DNA of 47,057 nucleotides from Planctomycetota bacterium (GTDB taxonomy: Bacteria; Planctomycetota; Phycisphaerae; Tepidisphaerales; Tepidisphaeraceae): assembly GCA_039182125.1 (NCBI GenBank), contig JBCDCH010000027.1:1-47057 (forward strand), read 5' to 3'. Made by a program: the position numbers and the translations under genes. The first letter of the stretch is position 1. Every line of letters begins with the position of its first letter. The notes under the pieces were generated by a model, which made no database searches, was not told where the DNA came from, and saw only the letters and a list, made by a program, of their open reading frames with translations. Positions 33,311 through 41,965 of the stretch are shown in pieces.

Positions 33311-35938
33311 ATGACCATCTCGGGGGCAAAGCTCGGTAAGACCATTCGGGGGTTTGGCATCGTCGGACTCGTGGGCGGGGTCGCGACGTCGCTCGGCATC
33401 GATATCGCCGGCTTTCTCGGAACCCCTGGCGATCCCAACCTACTCGCCGGCTCGATCGCCGGACTCGTCGGCGGGTCGGCGGCGGTGGTCGACCTCTTTA
33501 ACCAATCCTCACAAGGCAAAACGCTGCAACGGGCCGCGCGCTATCTGAAGGCGCTCGGCCGTGAACGGGCGGTGGATCTCGAGGCAATCGCCGACGCACT
33601 ACGCCAAGCCGGCGTTGCCGAGCATATCGTCGCCGACCACACCAGCAAGGGTCCGCTGCACGGCATGCTCGTCTTGATCCACCTCGATCAGAAGAAGCAG
33701 CTCGACGCATTCCTCGACAAGCACCGCGAGCTAGCCAACGAACTTACCAAAGCCCTGGCCGATCGTGTCGAACAGCTGCGGATCCTCGGCTCGATCGCTC
33801 TCAGCGAACTGCTCGCGCTGCAGAAGGTGCAAGACGAGCGGCACGAGCAGGTCATGACCGCCGTCGCGGAGCTGCAACGGTTCGCGCGTGAATCGAAGAA
33901 GCGCCCCGTCCTCGACCTTGTCGACTTACGTTGGGACGAGAAGCGTCGCGACATCGACAACCCCTTCGTCGCATCCGCGCGGCGTGTGCCGATGGTTGGA
34001 AGATCCGCGGAAATGGCTGAGCTCTGGCATTTCCTCAACGAAGACGACGGACCGAACACCCGTTGGTGGCTGTGGCATGGCCCGGGCGGCTACGGCAAAA
34101 CGCGTCTCGCGCTCGAACTCTGTTTCGAGGCGGCCGCGCGTAGCTGGTATGCCGGCTTTCTGCCCCGAGACTCGAAGTTTGAAGCATGGGACGAGGCCAC
34201 GTTCGACAAGCCGACGCTCATCGTCGTCGACTACGTCGCCGAGCGACCGAAGGCGGTGGCCAGTGCGATCGCGGCCCTGTGCAAACGTGCGAAAACGATC
34301 GGCCAACGCATTCGCTTCCTACTGCTGGAACGCTCACCGGACGATCAGTGGCGAACGACGTTCAACACCGAGCCCGACTCGACCGGCGAGGTGTTGCTGC
34401 GCCAAGCGAACTGGCAGAACGACCCCAACGACAACAGCGGCCGACGAATCGAGACAATCGCGACGAAACACCTCTGGGACGCGATGCGTTATGTCTTCGA
34501 TCTCCGTGAGATCGAAACACTTGCCGCCTTCCAGACGCTCCGCGCTTTGCAGCGAATCGACCCCGAACGCCGACCGCTGTACGCGGCCCTCGCCGCAGAC
34601 GCGATCGCCGATGTCGGCTTGGACAAAGCCCAACAGTGGGACGGCTCGCAGCTACTCAACCACCTGCTGCGGCGCGAACTCAAGCGCCTGCACAAGCTCG
34701 GCGTCACGAAGCCGGAGTTGAACGCGCTCACCCTGGCAACGCTGATCGGAGGAATCACCCTTAAGCCGGAAGGCAACCCCGAACCGATCGCCAAGCTCAT
34801 CGAATCCAGGATGTTCCCCGATCCAAACGCCCATCACGACAAGCCCGACGAAGCCGACGCACACAACAACCGCTGGTCCGCATTACATCGCTTCGCCGGA
34901 TCGGATGACACATCTTCGCCCTACACACTCCCGCCGCTCCAACCCGACATCTTCGGCAGCTATTTCCTCCTCCAACGCCTCCGCGGCCGCAACCCCAACG
35001 CCTTGCCCAACGCGAAACCCGACCCGCAGGTCGAGCGCGACACAGCCGAACTGGTTCAAGCTGCATGGTCGACCGACCCGTTGAACACCGCCATCGTCAT
35101 CTACCGCCTGGGCCGCGATCATCCTCTCGAAACCGCCACCATCAATCGACTTGAACCACGGTCGAACCTTCTGCTGTGGTCGATGATTTGTGTCAACTTT
35201 ACGAGCCGGCTTGGTGATCGCAGCATGATGGACGAAGCCCAGGTCCTACTCGACCGACTCCACACACGCGTCCGGGATGATGACACCGACGACATACGTC
35301 TCGAACTCACCAAAACCTCCGCGAACGTCGCGACCGCATGGGTCAAGGCTAACGAGCCGGAGCATGCCCAAGCCGTACTCGACCGACTCCACATACGCGT
35401 CCGCGACGATGACACCGACGACATACGCCTCCAACTCGCCAACACCTCCGCGAACGTCGCGACCGCATGGGTCAAGGCTAACGAGCCGGAGCGTGCCCAA
35501 GTCGTACTCGACCGACTCCACATACGCGTCCGCGACGATGACATCGACGACATACGTCTCGCGCTCGCCAGAACGTGCATCAAGGCTGTTGACGCTTGGA
35601 TGGAAGATGAGCACCCGAGTGATGCAGCAAGAGCAGTCGAAATCGTTCGCTCAAGGTTTATGCGTCCGGCAAACGAGGATGTGCGGTTCCATTTTGCTCT
35701 TGCCCGCTTTGGCGTTGCATGGAGTTGGGATAATGCCGGCGAAAAATCGAAAGCATGCGAGGCGTGCCGCGAAGTCGCAGGGAGCATGCACGAACTCGCG
35801 GGTGTTGATGCCTCCTACCTTAGATATTGCGTCTCTACTCTTGCCTTCGCCCGACGACTCGGCTGCGACTGGGTCGAGGGGTTCGCGGCGGAGCATGGGT
35901 ATGAGTTGCTGCCGCCCGCGTCGCCGGAGGATGACTAG
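33311..35938 (+). CDS. STAND-like P-loop NTPase with N-terminal hydrophobic segments and C-terminal helical repeats
   Basis: 875 residues, not a family I can name. Residues 14-63 contain two glycine-rich hydrophobic stretches (GFGIVGLVGGVATSLGI and LLAGSIAGLVGGSAAVVDLF), like a membrane hairpin. Residues 80-200 are helical. Then VGRSAEMAELWHFL (229 on) opens a signal-transduction ATPase: Walker A GPGGYGKT (257-264), Walker B LIVVDY (303-308), and RIRFLLLERS as likely sensor. Residues 350-640 look like winged-helix and helical linker. From 643 there are 43-residue helical repeats, three close copies and two degenerate ones. The architecture matches STAND NTPases that sense ligands and trigger an effector. 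It follows radA by 39 bases, and its stop overlaps that of the convergent GH56-like gene within CTAG. A conflict or immunity role is inference. Confidence 0.65.
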   Translation: MTISGAKLGKTIRGFGIVGLVGGVATSLGIDIAGFLGTPGDPNLLAGSIAGLVGGSAAVVDLFNQSSQGKTLQRAARYLKALGRERAVDLEAIADALRQAGVAEHIVADHTSKGPLHGMLVLIHLDQKKQLDAFLDKHRELANELTKALADRVEQLRILGSIALSELLALQKVQDERHEQVMTAVAELQRFARESKKRPVLDLVDLRWDEKRRDIDNPFVASARRVPMVGRSAEMAELWHFLNEDDGPNTRWWLWHGPGGYGKTRLALELCFEAAARSWYAGFLPRDSKFEAWDEATFDKPTLIVVDYVAERPKAVASAIAALCKRAKTIGQRIRFLLLERSPDDQWRTTFNTEPDSTGEVLLRQANWQNDPNDNSGRRIETIATKHLWDAMRYVFDLREIETLAAFQTLRALQRIDPERRPLYAALAADAIADVGLDKAQQWDGSQLLNHLLRRELKRLHKLGVTKPELNALTLATLIGGITLKPEGNPEPIAKLIESRMFPDPNAHHDKPDEADAHNNRWSALHRFAGSDDTSSPYTLPPLQPDIFGSYFLLQRLRGRNPNALPNAKPDPQVERDTAELVQAAWSTDPLNTAIVIYRLGRDHPLETATINRLEPRSNLLLWSMICVNFTSRLGDRSMMDEAQVLLDRLHTRVRDDDTDDIRLELTKTSANVATAWVKANEPEHAQAVLDRLHIRVRDDDTDDIRLQLANTSANVATAWVKANEPERAQVVLDRLHIRVRDDDIDDIRLALARTCIKAVDAWMEDEHPSDAARAVEIVRSRFMRPANEDVRFHFALARFGVAWSWDNAGEKSKACEACREVAGSMHELAGVDASYLRYCVSTLAFARRLGCDWVEGFAAEHGYELLPPASPEDD
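35237..35623 (+). repeat. Three tandem 129-bp coding repeats in the STAND-like gene
   Basis: Units at 35237-35365, 35366-35494 and 35495-35623, each 43 codons and TPR-like. Units one and two differ at only about 11 of 129 positions by my count; unit three matches for the first about 80 bases and then diverges. A fourth, degenerate unit of the same length (35624-35752) follows. The identity at DNA level points to recent duplication or gene conversion. Confidence 0.8.
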
Positions 35939-37068
35939 TCGCCCTGCACTTCGCGTTTGACCATCTCCGCGTACGGCTCGGCGTAGAGGTCGGTGTAGAG
36001 TTGCCAGATGCCGCTGCGGAACGCGGCGCGGTCGATGCGGCGGTGGCGGTCCCAGAGGCGGACGCTGTCCCAGAGCGCTAGGCCGTCGGCACCGGCGGCG
36101 ACGCTGCCGTGAATGTGGGCGACGGCGTCCTCGGCGTCGATCGGGGTGAACGCCTTGGCCGCGTTGGAGGGGTGGTACAAGCCCCAGACGTAGGGGATGA
36201 CCTGGCGATCGCCGCCGTCCTCGGCATTGGCCAGGTCGGCGAGTCGGCGGGCTTCGCCGACGTTGAGTTCGACGTAGCCGCGACCGTCGTTGCCGCCGTT
36301 GTGGTAGAAATTGTAGATCGTCGGAAAGAGGATGTCGGATGCCCGCACCGTCGGCATCGACGCCTCGTTGCGTTCGCGCCATTCGTCGGCGCGGGCGTCG
36401 GTTTTCTCCCACGCGTCAGGCCAGGTCCTGCGCTGCACCGTGAGGCCGTAGTAGCCGACCCTCGTGCCGGGGATGGTCTCACGGACGACCTCGGCACTGC
36501 GGACGAAAATCTCGTTGGCCCGGCGTTCCCACTCGCGGGCGGTAAGCGCTTCGACCTGTTCGTCGGTCATGTGACGCACGGCATCGGGATTGCGCTCGCG
36601 GATCTGCTCTATCGCAAGAGCGCGGTACTTGGCGTCGACCCGTTCCCAGGCGATCGGCCACGCCTCGAAATCGAAACAAAGCACGCCGGCCGCCCGAACG
36701 CGATCGCCGATGAACGTCGGCTTGGCATCGCGACGGGTCAGTTGCTCGCGGAGCTTGGCGAGGTGGAGGTTGAGATTGTGGCCGATCGGCGTACCACCGT
36801 AGACAGGCGTGCCGTCCTTCTCGATCCGAGGCCAAAAACCAAAGATATGCTCGGCCATCGTCGGGATCACGCCGACGATCGGCACCCCCTCTGGCACCGG
36901 GAACACCTCGGGCGATCCCGCCCAATACAGCGGCAACGGGTTGTCCCTTGCGACCAGCTCAACGACCGGCCGACGCGTCACGTCGGTCACCGACCAGCGG
37001 TCCACCAGCGACCCCGGCTGACCGGCCGACTGAACGAGCATGAGCACCGACAAGACAAGAAGTTTCAT
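35935..37068 (-). CDS. Secreted GH56 (hyaluronidase)-like glycoside hydrolase
   Basis: 377 residues with an N-terminal signal peptide (MKLLVLSVLMLVQSAG). The body follows the pattern of eukaryotic hyaluronidases: PLPLYWAGS near the start, HIFGFWPRIEKDGTPVYGGTPIG (compare the GLYP...G.PVNGG.PQ of GH56) at about 74-96, and FDFEAWPIAWER at 132-143, where D133 and E135 align with the catalytic acid pair (D-x-E) of the family. Further on VGYYGL and PTIYNFY correspond to later barrel strands. Length is within the family range. GH56 is known almost only from animals and their venoms, so a bacterial relative is unusual. Substrate is unknown. Distinguish from generic DUF4434-like barrels by a structure prediction. 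It lies downstream of the YjjX gene on the same strand. Confidence 0.58.
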   Translation of the reverse strand: MKLLVLSVLMLVQSAGQPGSLVDRWSVTDVTRRPVVELVARDNPLPLYWAGSPEVFPVPEGVPIVGVIPTMAEHIFGFWPRIEKDGTPVYGGTPIGHNLNLHLAKLREQLTRRDAKPTFIGDRVRAAGVLCFDFEAWPIAWERVDAKYRALAIEQIRERNPDAVRHMTDEQVEALTAREWERRANEIFVRSAEVVRETIPGTRVGYYGLTVQRRTWPDAWEKTDARADEWRERNEASMPTVRASDILFPTIYNFYHNGGNDGRGYVELNVGEARRLADLANAEDGGDRQVIPYVWGLYHPSNAAKAFTPIDAEDAVAHIHGSVAAGADGLALWDSVRLWDRHRRIDRAAFRSGIWQLYTDLYAEPYAEMVKREVQGD

Positions 37069-37117
37069 ACCGACTCCACCGTGTTACACCCGGGTGGGCT
37101 GATCGCGAAACAAAAAA

Positions 37118-37645
37118 TCACCACAGTTCGGGCTGACGCCAGCGCAAGGCAGCGAGCGTGACGGCGTGGGCATAGTACTCGGTCCGGCCGATCGCATCGC
37201 CACTGAGCAAACCGACGGCGCCGTTGGTGCGCTTGCTGTCCTTACGACCGAAGACCTGATCATCGGCGTCGCCGAGTTCGACGCCATCGGCGACGAGGCG
37301 GGCGACCGCCGGCGGCAGCGAAAATGTCGCTGTTCGTGCCGACCCGATTTGTCCGTCACGGTCCAGCGCGACGACCCACGCCATCGCATCGAGAATATCG
37401 CCACGCCAAACCACGCCACCCTCGATACCGAACGCCAGAACAGCGTCGGCCGCCGAAGCACGGACGGCATGGGCACGGTTGAGCGCGCCCTGAAACGTTT
37501 CGTCGTCACCGACGGGCTGCGCATCGACGCCGCTGGGCACGTCGATACCGACGACGGCGACATCGAACCCCAACGCGACCAGGCCGTCATGGGTGGCGTC
37601 GATCTTGACGGGATTGGCCGACCCGACGGCGACGGTGCCGGTCAT
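37118..37645 (-). CDS. yjjX: Inosine/xanthosine triphosphatase (YjjX family)
   Basis: 175 residues, the family size. It removes ITP and XTP from the nucleotide pool. VAVGSANPVKIDA at the N-terminus, PSGVDAQPVGDDETFQGALNRA, FGIEGGV, ARTATFSLPP and LGDADDQVFG are the full set of family motifs. The start overlaps the stop of the large TPR gene in an ATGA at 37642-37645, so the two are coupled. Cytoplasmic house-cleaning enzyme; firm. Confidence 0.92.
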   Translation of the reverse strand: MTGTVAVGSANPVKIDATHDGLVALGFDVAVVGIDVPSGVDAQPVGDDETFQGALNRAHAVRASAADAVLAFGIEGGVVWRGDILDAMAWVVALDRDGQIGSARTATFSLPPAVARLVADGVELGDADDQVFGRKDSKRTNGAVGLLSGDAIGRTEYYAHAVTLAALRWRQPELW

Positions 37646-40600
37646 TCGAACGCCTCATCGAGCCGGGCAAGCGTGGCTTGCGTTTCGGGTTCGAGATTGC
37701 GTCGCCCCGCCGCGAGACGTTTCGCTTCTTCCCAGTTCGGGCGGGCGGCATCGGGGAGGTTTTGCTCGAGTTGCACCTCGGCGAGGTTGGCGAACCAGCG
37801 CGGGTTTTGCGGCTCGGCACGCGTCGCCTCGTACAACGATCGCGCCGCATCCGAGAGTTCACCACGCGCCCGCTGCACACTGGCGAGGGTATCGAGGAAG
37901 TACGCGTGGGCCGGATGATCCTCGATCGCCGCGACCCGCTCGGCGTGTGACAACGCTTCCTCGAGGGATCCGTCGGTGGGCTCCTCGATCAACTGCATCG
38001 CGAGGTTGTTCAGGGCGATCGGGTTCTCCGGATTGACCGAAAGCGCCTTGCGGTAAAGCGCGGTCAACTCCTCGCGGCTCAGCAGGTCGGTGCCGAGCAT
38101 GGCGGTTTCGACGATCAGCCCGTCACCCACGGTTTGATCCGACCCGAGCATCTGCGTTGCGGCGGCGAGGACCAGCGTATCGAACTCGTTGTTCTCAACG
38201 CCCCGCCGCTCAAGATCCTTCCACCCGCGAGCGAGAAGAATCATTTCGGCCGGGCCGCTACGCCGCATGACCGGGTCGATCGCGGCGAGCTTGTCCGCGG
38301 CATCGGCGGCGTCGGGCCATTGCGAGCCGAGGATGCGGATGTAAATGCGTCGGGCGAACGGCATCTCCTGAACCAACGGCTCGAGCAACGGCAATGCCTC
38401 GCTGCCGCTGTTGCGCTGCAAGAGCGCTTCGCTGTACACGGCGATAACCTCGGCGTAGGCCGCGGGATCTTCACGCATGCGCTCTCGGTAAGGTCGCAAA
38501 AGTGCGAGTGTTCGAGATGCCTGATCCTGAGCGAGCCGCGCACGGGCCCGGAGCAAGATCGCCGGCAACGGGTTGGACCCGGCCGAGATCGAGCGCTGCT
38601 CCCAACGCCGGGCCAGGTCGATCACTTCATCCCACTCTCGCGCTTGCGCCTTGGCCTCGGCAGCGAAGCGTGCCGGCTCGATGCGGATGGGATCGAAGCG
38701 TGCCGACCGCTCGGCCGCCTCGTAAGCGATATCCCATTTGCTCGCCAGCATGGCGATGCGGGTCAGCAGGTCCTGCACTTCGTAAAGCCGCGGCGCGTCG
38801 GCCGCGATCACCGCCAACGCCTCGGTCAACTCGTCGAGTTGTTGGTCTTGGGTCCGGGCGGCAATGAGCGTGTCGACCATCCGCGCGGCCGCCTCGTTGT
38901 CGGCGTCGTTGACCAACAGCGTCGTGAGCACTTCGCCGACCTGCGGGATGTCGCGCAGCAAGTTTTCCGACGCGTCGGCCGCGGCGAGTTTCTCGGCAAA
39001 CAGCGCGTAAGCACCGCCGTTCTCGAGTTTGTCCGCAGCCTCGGCAGCGGCGGCGATGGCGGCGGGAATGTCGCCGAGACTGAAGTTGGCGATCACGAGA
39101 CGACGCCAGGTTTCACGATTGCTCGGGTCGTCGGCAACCGAGGCCCGGTAGCTTTCGAGCGCGCCGGCCAAGTCGCCGGACCGCGCCGCCGCATCGCCTC
39201 GCACCCGCGCGAGCTCCGCCGGGCTCAGCTCGCTCGACGTAAGCCGGTCGAGCGCGGTGGCGATGCCTTCCTTGTCGCCGCGGCTGGCGAAGTAGTCGAT
39301 GACGAAGAGCAACTGGGCCGTCTCGCCACTTTCGAGGAGCTTGGCGATAATCTCGGGGTCCATCGCGCCCTGCCGGCGGTAGAGCTCGAGCAGTTGCATG
39401 TCCGGCAGGTCGCCGGTGCGTGGAAGACCTTCGAGGACGGCCACGGCTCGCTCGGCCTGGCCGGCACCGGTGAGCAGCTGCGCGAGTAGTCGACGCTCCC
39501 CGTCCGACGCCCGGACCGATGGCCGCGCGACCAGTTCCTCAACCGTGCGCAAGTGCTGATCCGCGCGGCCGAACTCGCCCTCGCGCTGCAGCATCTCGGC
39601 AAGTTTGAGCCGCAGCGGAATGTTGTCGGGAACCGCGCGGGTCGCCTCGGCGACCTGCTTGATCGCTTCGTCGCGGCTTTCCAGCCGGGTGAGCACTTCG
39701 GCCAACACGAGCCGAGGTTCGACGGCATTCTCATAGGCCCGCGTCACGGCCGACACCCGCAACGCCAGCTCGGACAGTTCTCTTTCCGGCAACGTCTGAC
39801 CACGCTCGTCGGCTTGCTGCAACACCAGCACCGCCGCAGTCGTCGGCCAGTTGAGTCCGTACGGCTCGACCAGACCGACCAACCTTTCGACCGCGGCCCG
39901 GCGTTGGGCGATCGTCGCCGAAGCGGCGGCGGCACGCTGCTGGATGTCGATACGGGCCGGGTATTGCTCGGCCAGCGCGGCGATCCGTTCGCCGACCGCC
40001 GTGCGATCGTCGCCCATGGCGAGACGGAGGTCGATCTCGGAAAGCGCGACGGACGCTCCGCCGCCGGTCAGTTGCATCGCTTCGATCGCCGCCTCGGATG
40101 ACGCAGCACCGACCGCGCGTTCCCGGGCAAAGGCGATCCGCGCATCCTCGCCCGGCCATGTCACGTCGTTGAGCAACCTTTGCGCGTCCATGTCGAGCCG
40201 CCGGGCGAGCTGACTGGCACGCAACCCGGCACGCGGGGTGTCGGCGAAGACGTTCGGGTCTTCCAGCAATGGCGCGAGCAATGCGCGGGCACCATCGACA
40301 TCTTCCCGCTCGGCCAGCAGGTTGGCTTTGAGCACGATGGCCTCTACTGAACCGGGATCAATCTCGAGCGCGTCTTCGAGAAGTTGGAGCGCGTCGTCGA
40401 TGCCTTTGGAGTTCGCATCACCGCTGAGCCGAGCGATCGCCTCGGCGACCACGGCGAGCGTCTCCGGATCGGAACGTCCGCGCTGCAGGAGCACCCGCGC
40501 GGCCCGGACCGATTCGTTACCCCGGCCGCTAGCAAGAAGCGTTCGCAGATGATCCACGGCGGGCGCTTTCCACGAAGGCGCGAGTCGGGCTGCGACTTGC

Positions 40601-41904
40601 AGATGCTCGGCCGCCGCGATCGGCTCACCGGCGCGGGCCAATGACACGCCGAGCAGGTACTCGAACGATGCGTGCTGGCCCAACGAAAGCGCGGCGCGTG
40701 CCGCGGCGATGGAGTCAGCGACGTCGGCAGTCGCGACCGAGAAGAGTCCACGCTCATCAGGCCAGACCGGCAGGATCGCCGCCCAGGCGTGGCCGCGTGT
40801 GCCTTCCGGACGTTCGAGCAGTCCGGCCACGATCGGCGCGACCTCGTCACGCCGGCCCTCGCCGATCAGTCCGAGCCCGCGCAGCCCCAGCAGACGTGCA
40901 TCGGCGGTCGGATCGGACGGATCAAGGTCTTCAGTCAGCCCCAGCAACGCCGCGTAGCGACCGCCCTCCCACAATCGTTGGGCGAAACGAATGCGGGCGT
41001 CGAGGTCGTCGACATCGGCCGCGTTTTCGAGCACGGCAAGCGACAGCTCATACTCGCCGTAGCCGTCGAGCAGGTTTACCAGCGGCGCGACGAATTTCAC
41101 GTCGGTCTCGGGGTCGGCGGCGGCTTGCTTGGCAAGCTCGACCCCGCGTTCGTGGTTGCCGAGAATCCGCTCGGCAAACCCCCGAATCACCGCGGACCGG
41201 GCCGGCGTCATCGGTGCGGCGACTTCCTCGGCGCGGGCCCGAATGACTTCCTCGTCGGCGCGGCTGGCCCGGAAAATCTCGAGTGTGCGGACATGGCCGA
41301 GCAGGTCGGCCGGCAGTGCCTGGTTGTACGCCCGGGCGTAGGTGAGTGCATCGTCGAGGTCACCGGTGGCGGCGAGCGCGAGTGTTCGGGATTCGAGCAG
41401 CACCGGGTCCGACATTGGTTCGGGCGGAAGGTCGGCCGTCATCCGCAACACGTCGTTGTTCAGGCCCAGCAGCACCGAAAGCTCGACCAAGTCACGCTCG
41501 GCTTCGGTGTGGTTCGGGTCGGTGTTGAGGATCTGCCGGAGGAAGCCGATGGTTTCGATGATGTGCCGGCCGTTGGGCTGCTCGACTTGGCGGTTGGCCC
41601 GGGCGTAAGCATACTTGGCCTCGACATCGTCGGGGTTGGCTTGAACGAAGGGGCCGATCAGGATTCGGGCCCGGTCGGGTTGGCCGGCTTCGAGCAGTTC
41701 GTAGCCCTCCTGCAAATCGGCGAGCATCGCGCGTTGCACACGAGCCTTGCGGACGACAACGAACGACGCCCCGACCACCGCGATCACGAGCAACAGCACA
41801 CCGAGCCCGATGAGCAGCTTCCACTTCGGGCCGCGCTCTTGTTCGTACGGGGCTGGCTCGGGGACGCGTTCTTGCTTGGTGGTCGGCTTGGCTTGCTCGG
41901 TCAT
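37642..41904 (-). CDS. Very large membrane-anchored tetratricopeptide-repeat protein
   Basis: 1,420 residues from the ATG at 41904; the ATG at 41931 adds nine. A short cytoplasmic N-terminus with Glu/Lys/Pro is followed by one TM helix (LLIGLGVLLLVIAVVGASFVVV, about 38-60). The rest, which must lie in the periplasm by the positive-inside rule, is alpha-helical TPR-like repeats from end to end (for example LLEAGQPDRARILIGPF, AEHLQVAARLAP, PENPIALNNLAMQLIEEP). The repeats have little Gly/Pro, fitting a solenoid scaffold. No enzyme domain seen. Similar giant TPR proteins accompany exopolysaccharide or PEP-CTERM/exosortase loci; the neighbour upstream is the WecA-GT4 fusion, which fits an envelope polysaccharide role. 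Function unproven. Confidence 0.75.
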   Translation of the reverse strand: MTEQAKPTTKQERVPEPAPYEQERGPKWKLLIGLGVLLLVIAVVGASFVVVRKARVQRAMLADLQEGYELLEAGQPDRARILIGPFVQANPDDVEAKYAYARANRQVEQPNGRHIIETIGFLRQILNTDPNHTEAERDLVELSVLLGLNNDVLRMTADLPPEPMSDPVLLESRTLALAATGDLDDALTYARAYNQALPADLLGHVRTLEIFRASRADEEVIRARAEEVAAPMTPARSAVIRGFAERILGNHERGVELAKQAAADPETDVKFVAPLVNLLDGYGEYELSLAVLENAADVDDLDARIRFAQRLWEGGRYAALLGLTEDLDPSDPTADARLLGLRGLGLIGEGRRDEVAPIVAGLLERPEGTRGHAWAAILPVWPDERGLFSVATADVADSIAAARAALSLGQHASFEYLLGVSLARAGEPIAAAEHLQVAARLAPSWKAPAVDHLRTLLASGRGNESVRAARVLLQRGRSDPETLAVVAEAIARLSGDANSKGIDDALQLLEDALEIDPGSVEAIVLKANLLAEREDVDGARALLAPLLEDPNVFADTPRAGLRASQLARRLDMDAQRLLNDVTWPGEDARIAFARERAVGAASSEAAIEAMQLTGGGASVALSEIDLRLAMGDDRTAVGERIAALAEQYPARIDIQQRAAAASATIAQRRAAVERLVGLVEPYGLNWPTTAAVLVLQQADERGQTLPERELSELALRVSAVTRAYENAVEPRLVLAEVLTRLESRDEAIKQVAEATRAVPDNIPLRLKLAEMLQREGEFGRADQHLRTVEELVARPSVRASDGERRLLAQLLTGAGQAERAVAVLEGLPRTGDLPDMQLLELYRRQGAMDPEIIAKLLESGETAQLLFVIDYFASRGDKEGIATALDRLTSSELSPAELARVRGDAAARSGDLAGALESYRASVADDPSNRETWRRLVIANFSLGDIPAAIAAAAEAADKLENGGAYALFAEKLAAADASENLLRDIPQVGEVLTTLLVNDADNEAAARMVDTLIAARTQDQQLDELTEALAVIAADAPRLYEVQDLLTRIAMLASKWDIAYEAAERSARFDPIRIEPARFAAEAKAQAREWDEVIDLARRWEQRSISAGSNPLPAILLRARARLAQDQASRTLALLRPYRERMREDPAAYAEVIAVYSEALLQRNSGSEALPLLEPLVQEMPFARRIYIRILGSQWPDAADAADKLAAIDPVMRRSGPAEMILLARGWKDLERRGVENNEFDTLVLAAATQMLGSDQTVGDGLIVETAMLGTDLLSREELTALYRKALSVNPENPIALNNLAMQLIEEPTDGSLEEALSHAERVAAIEDHPAHAYFLDTLASVQRARGELSDAARSLYEATRAEPQNPRWFANLAEVQLEQNLPDAARPNWEEAKRLAAGRRNLEPETQATLARLDEAFE

Positions 41905-41965
41905 CTCACTTCTCTGTCGGTCCGACGTCAATGCACATCATTGGAGTGCGAATCGGACGGGCGAT

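Noticed and set aside
35237-35752. Possible CRISPR-like array
   Set aside because: The repeats are contiguous 129-bp coding units in frame without spacers, so they are protein repeats.
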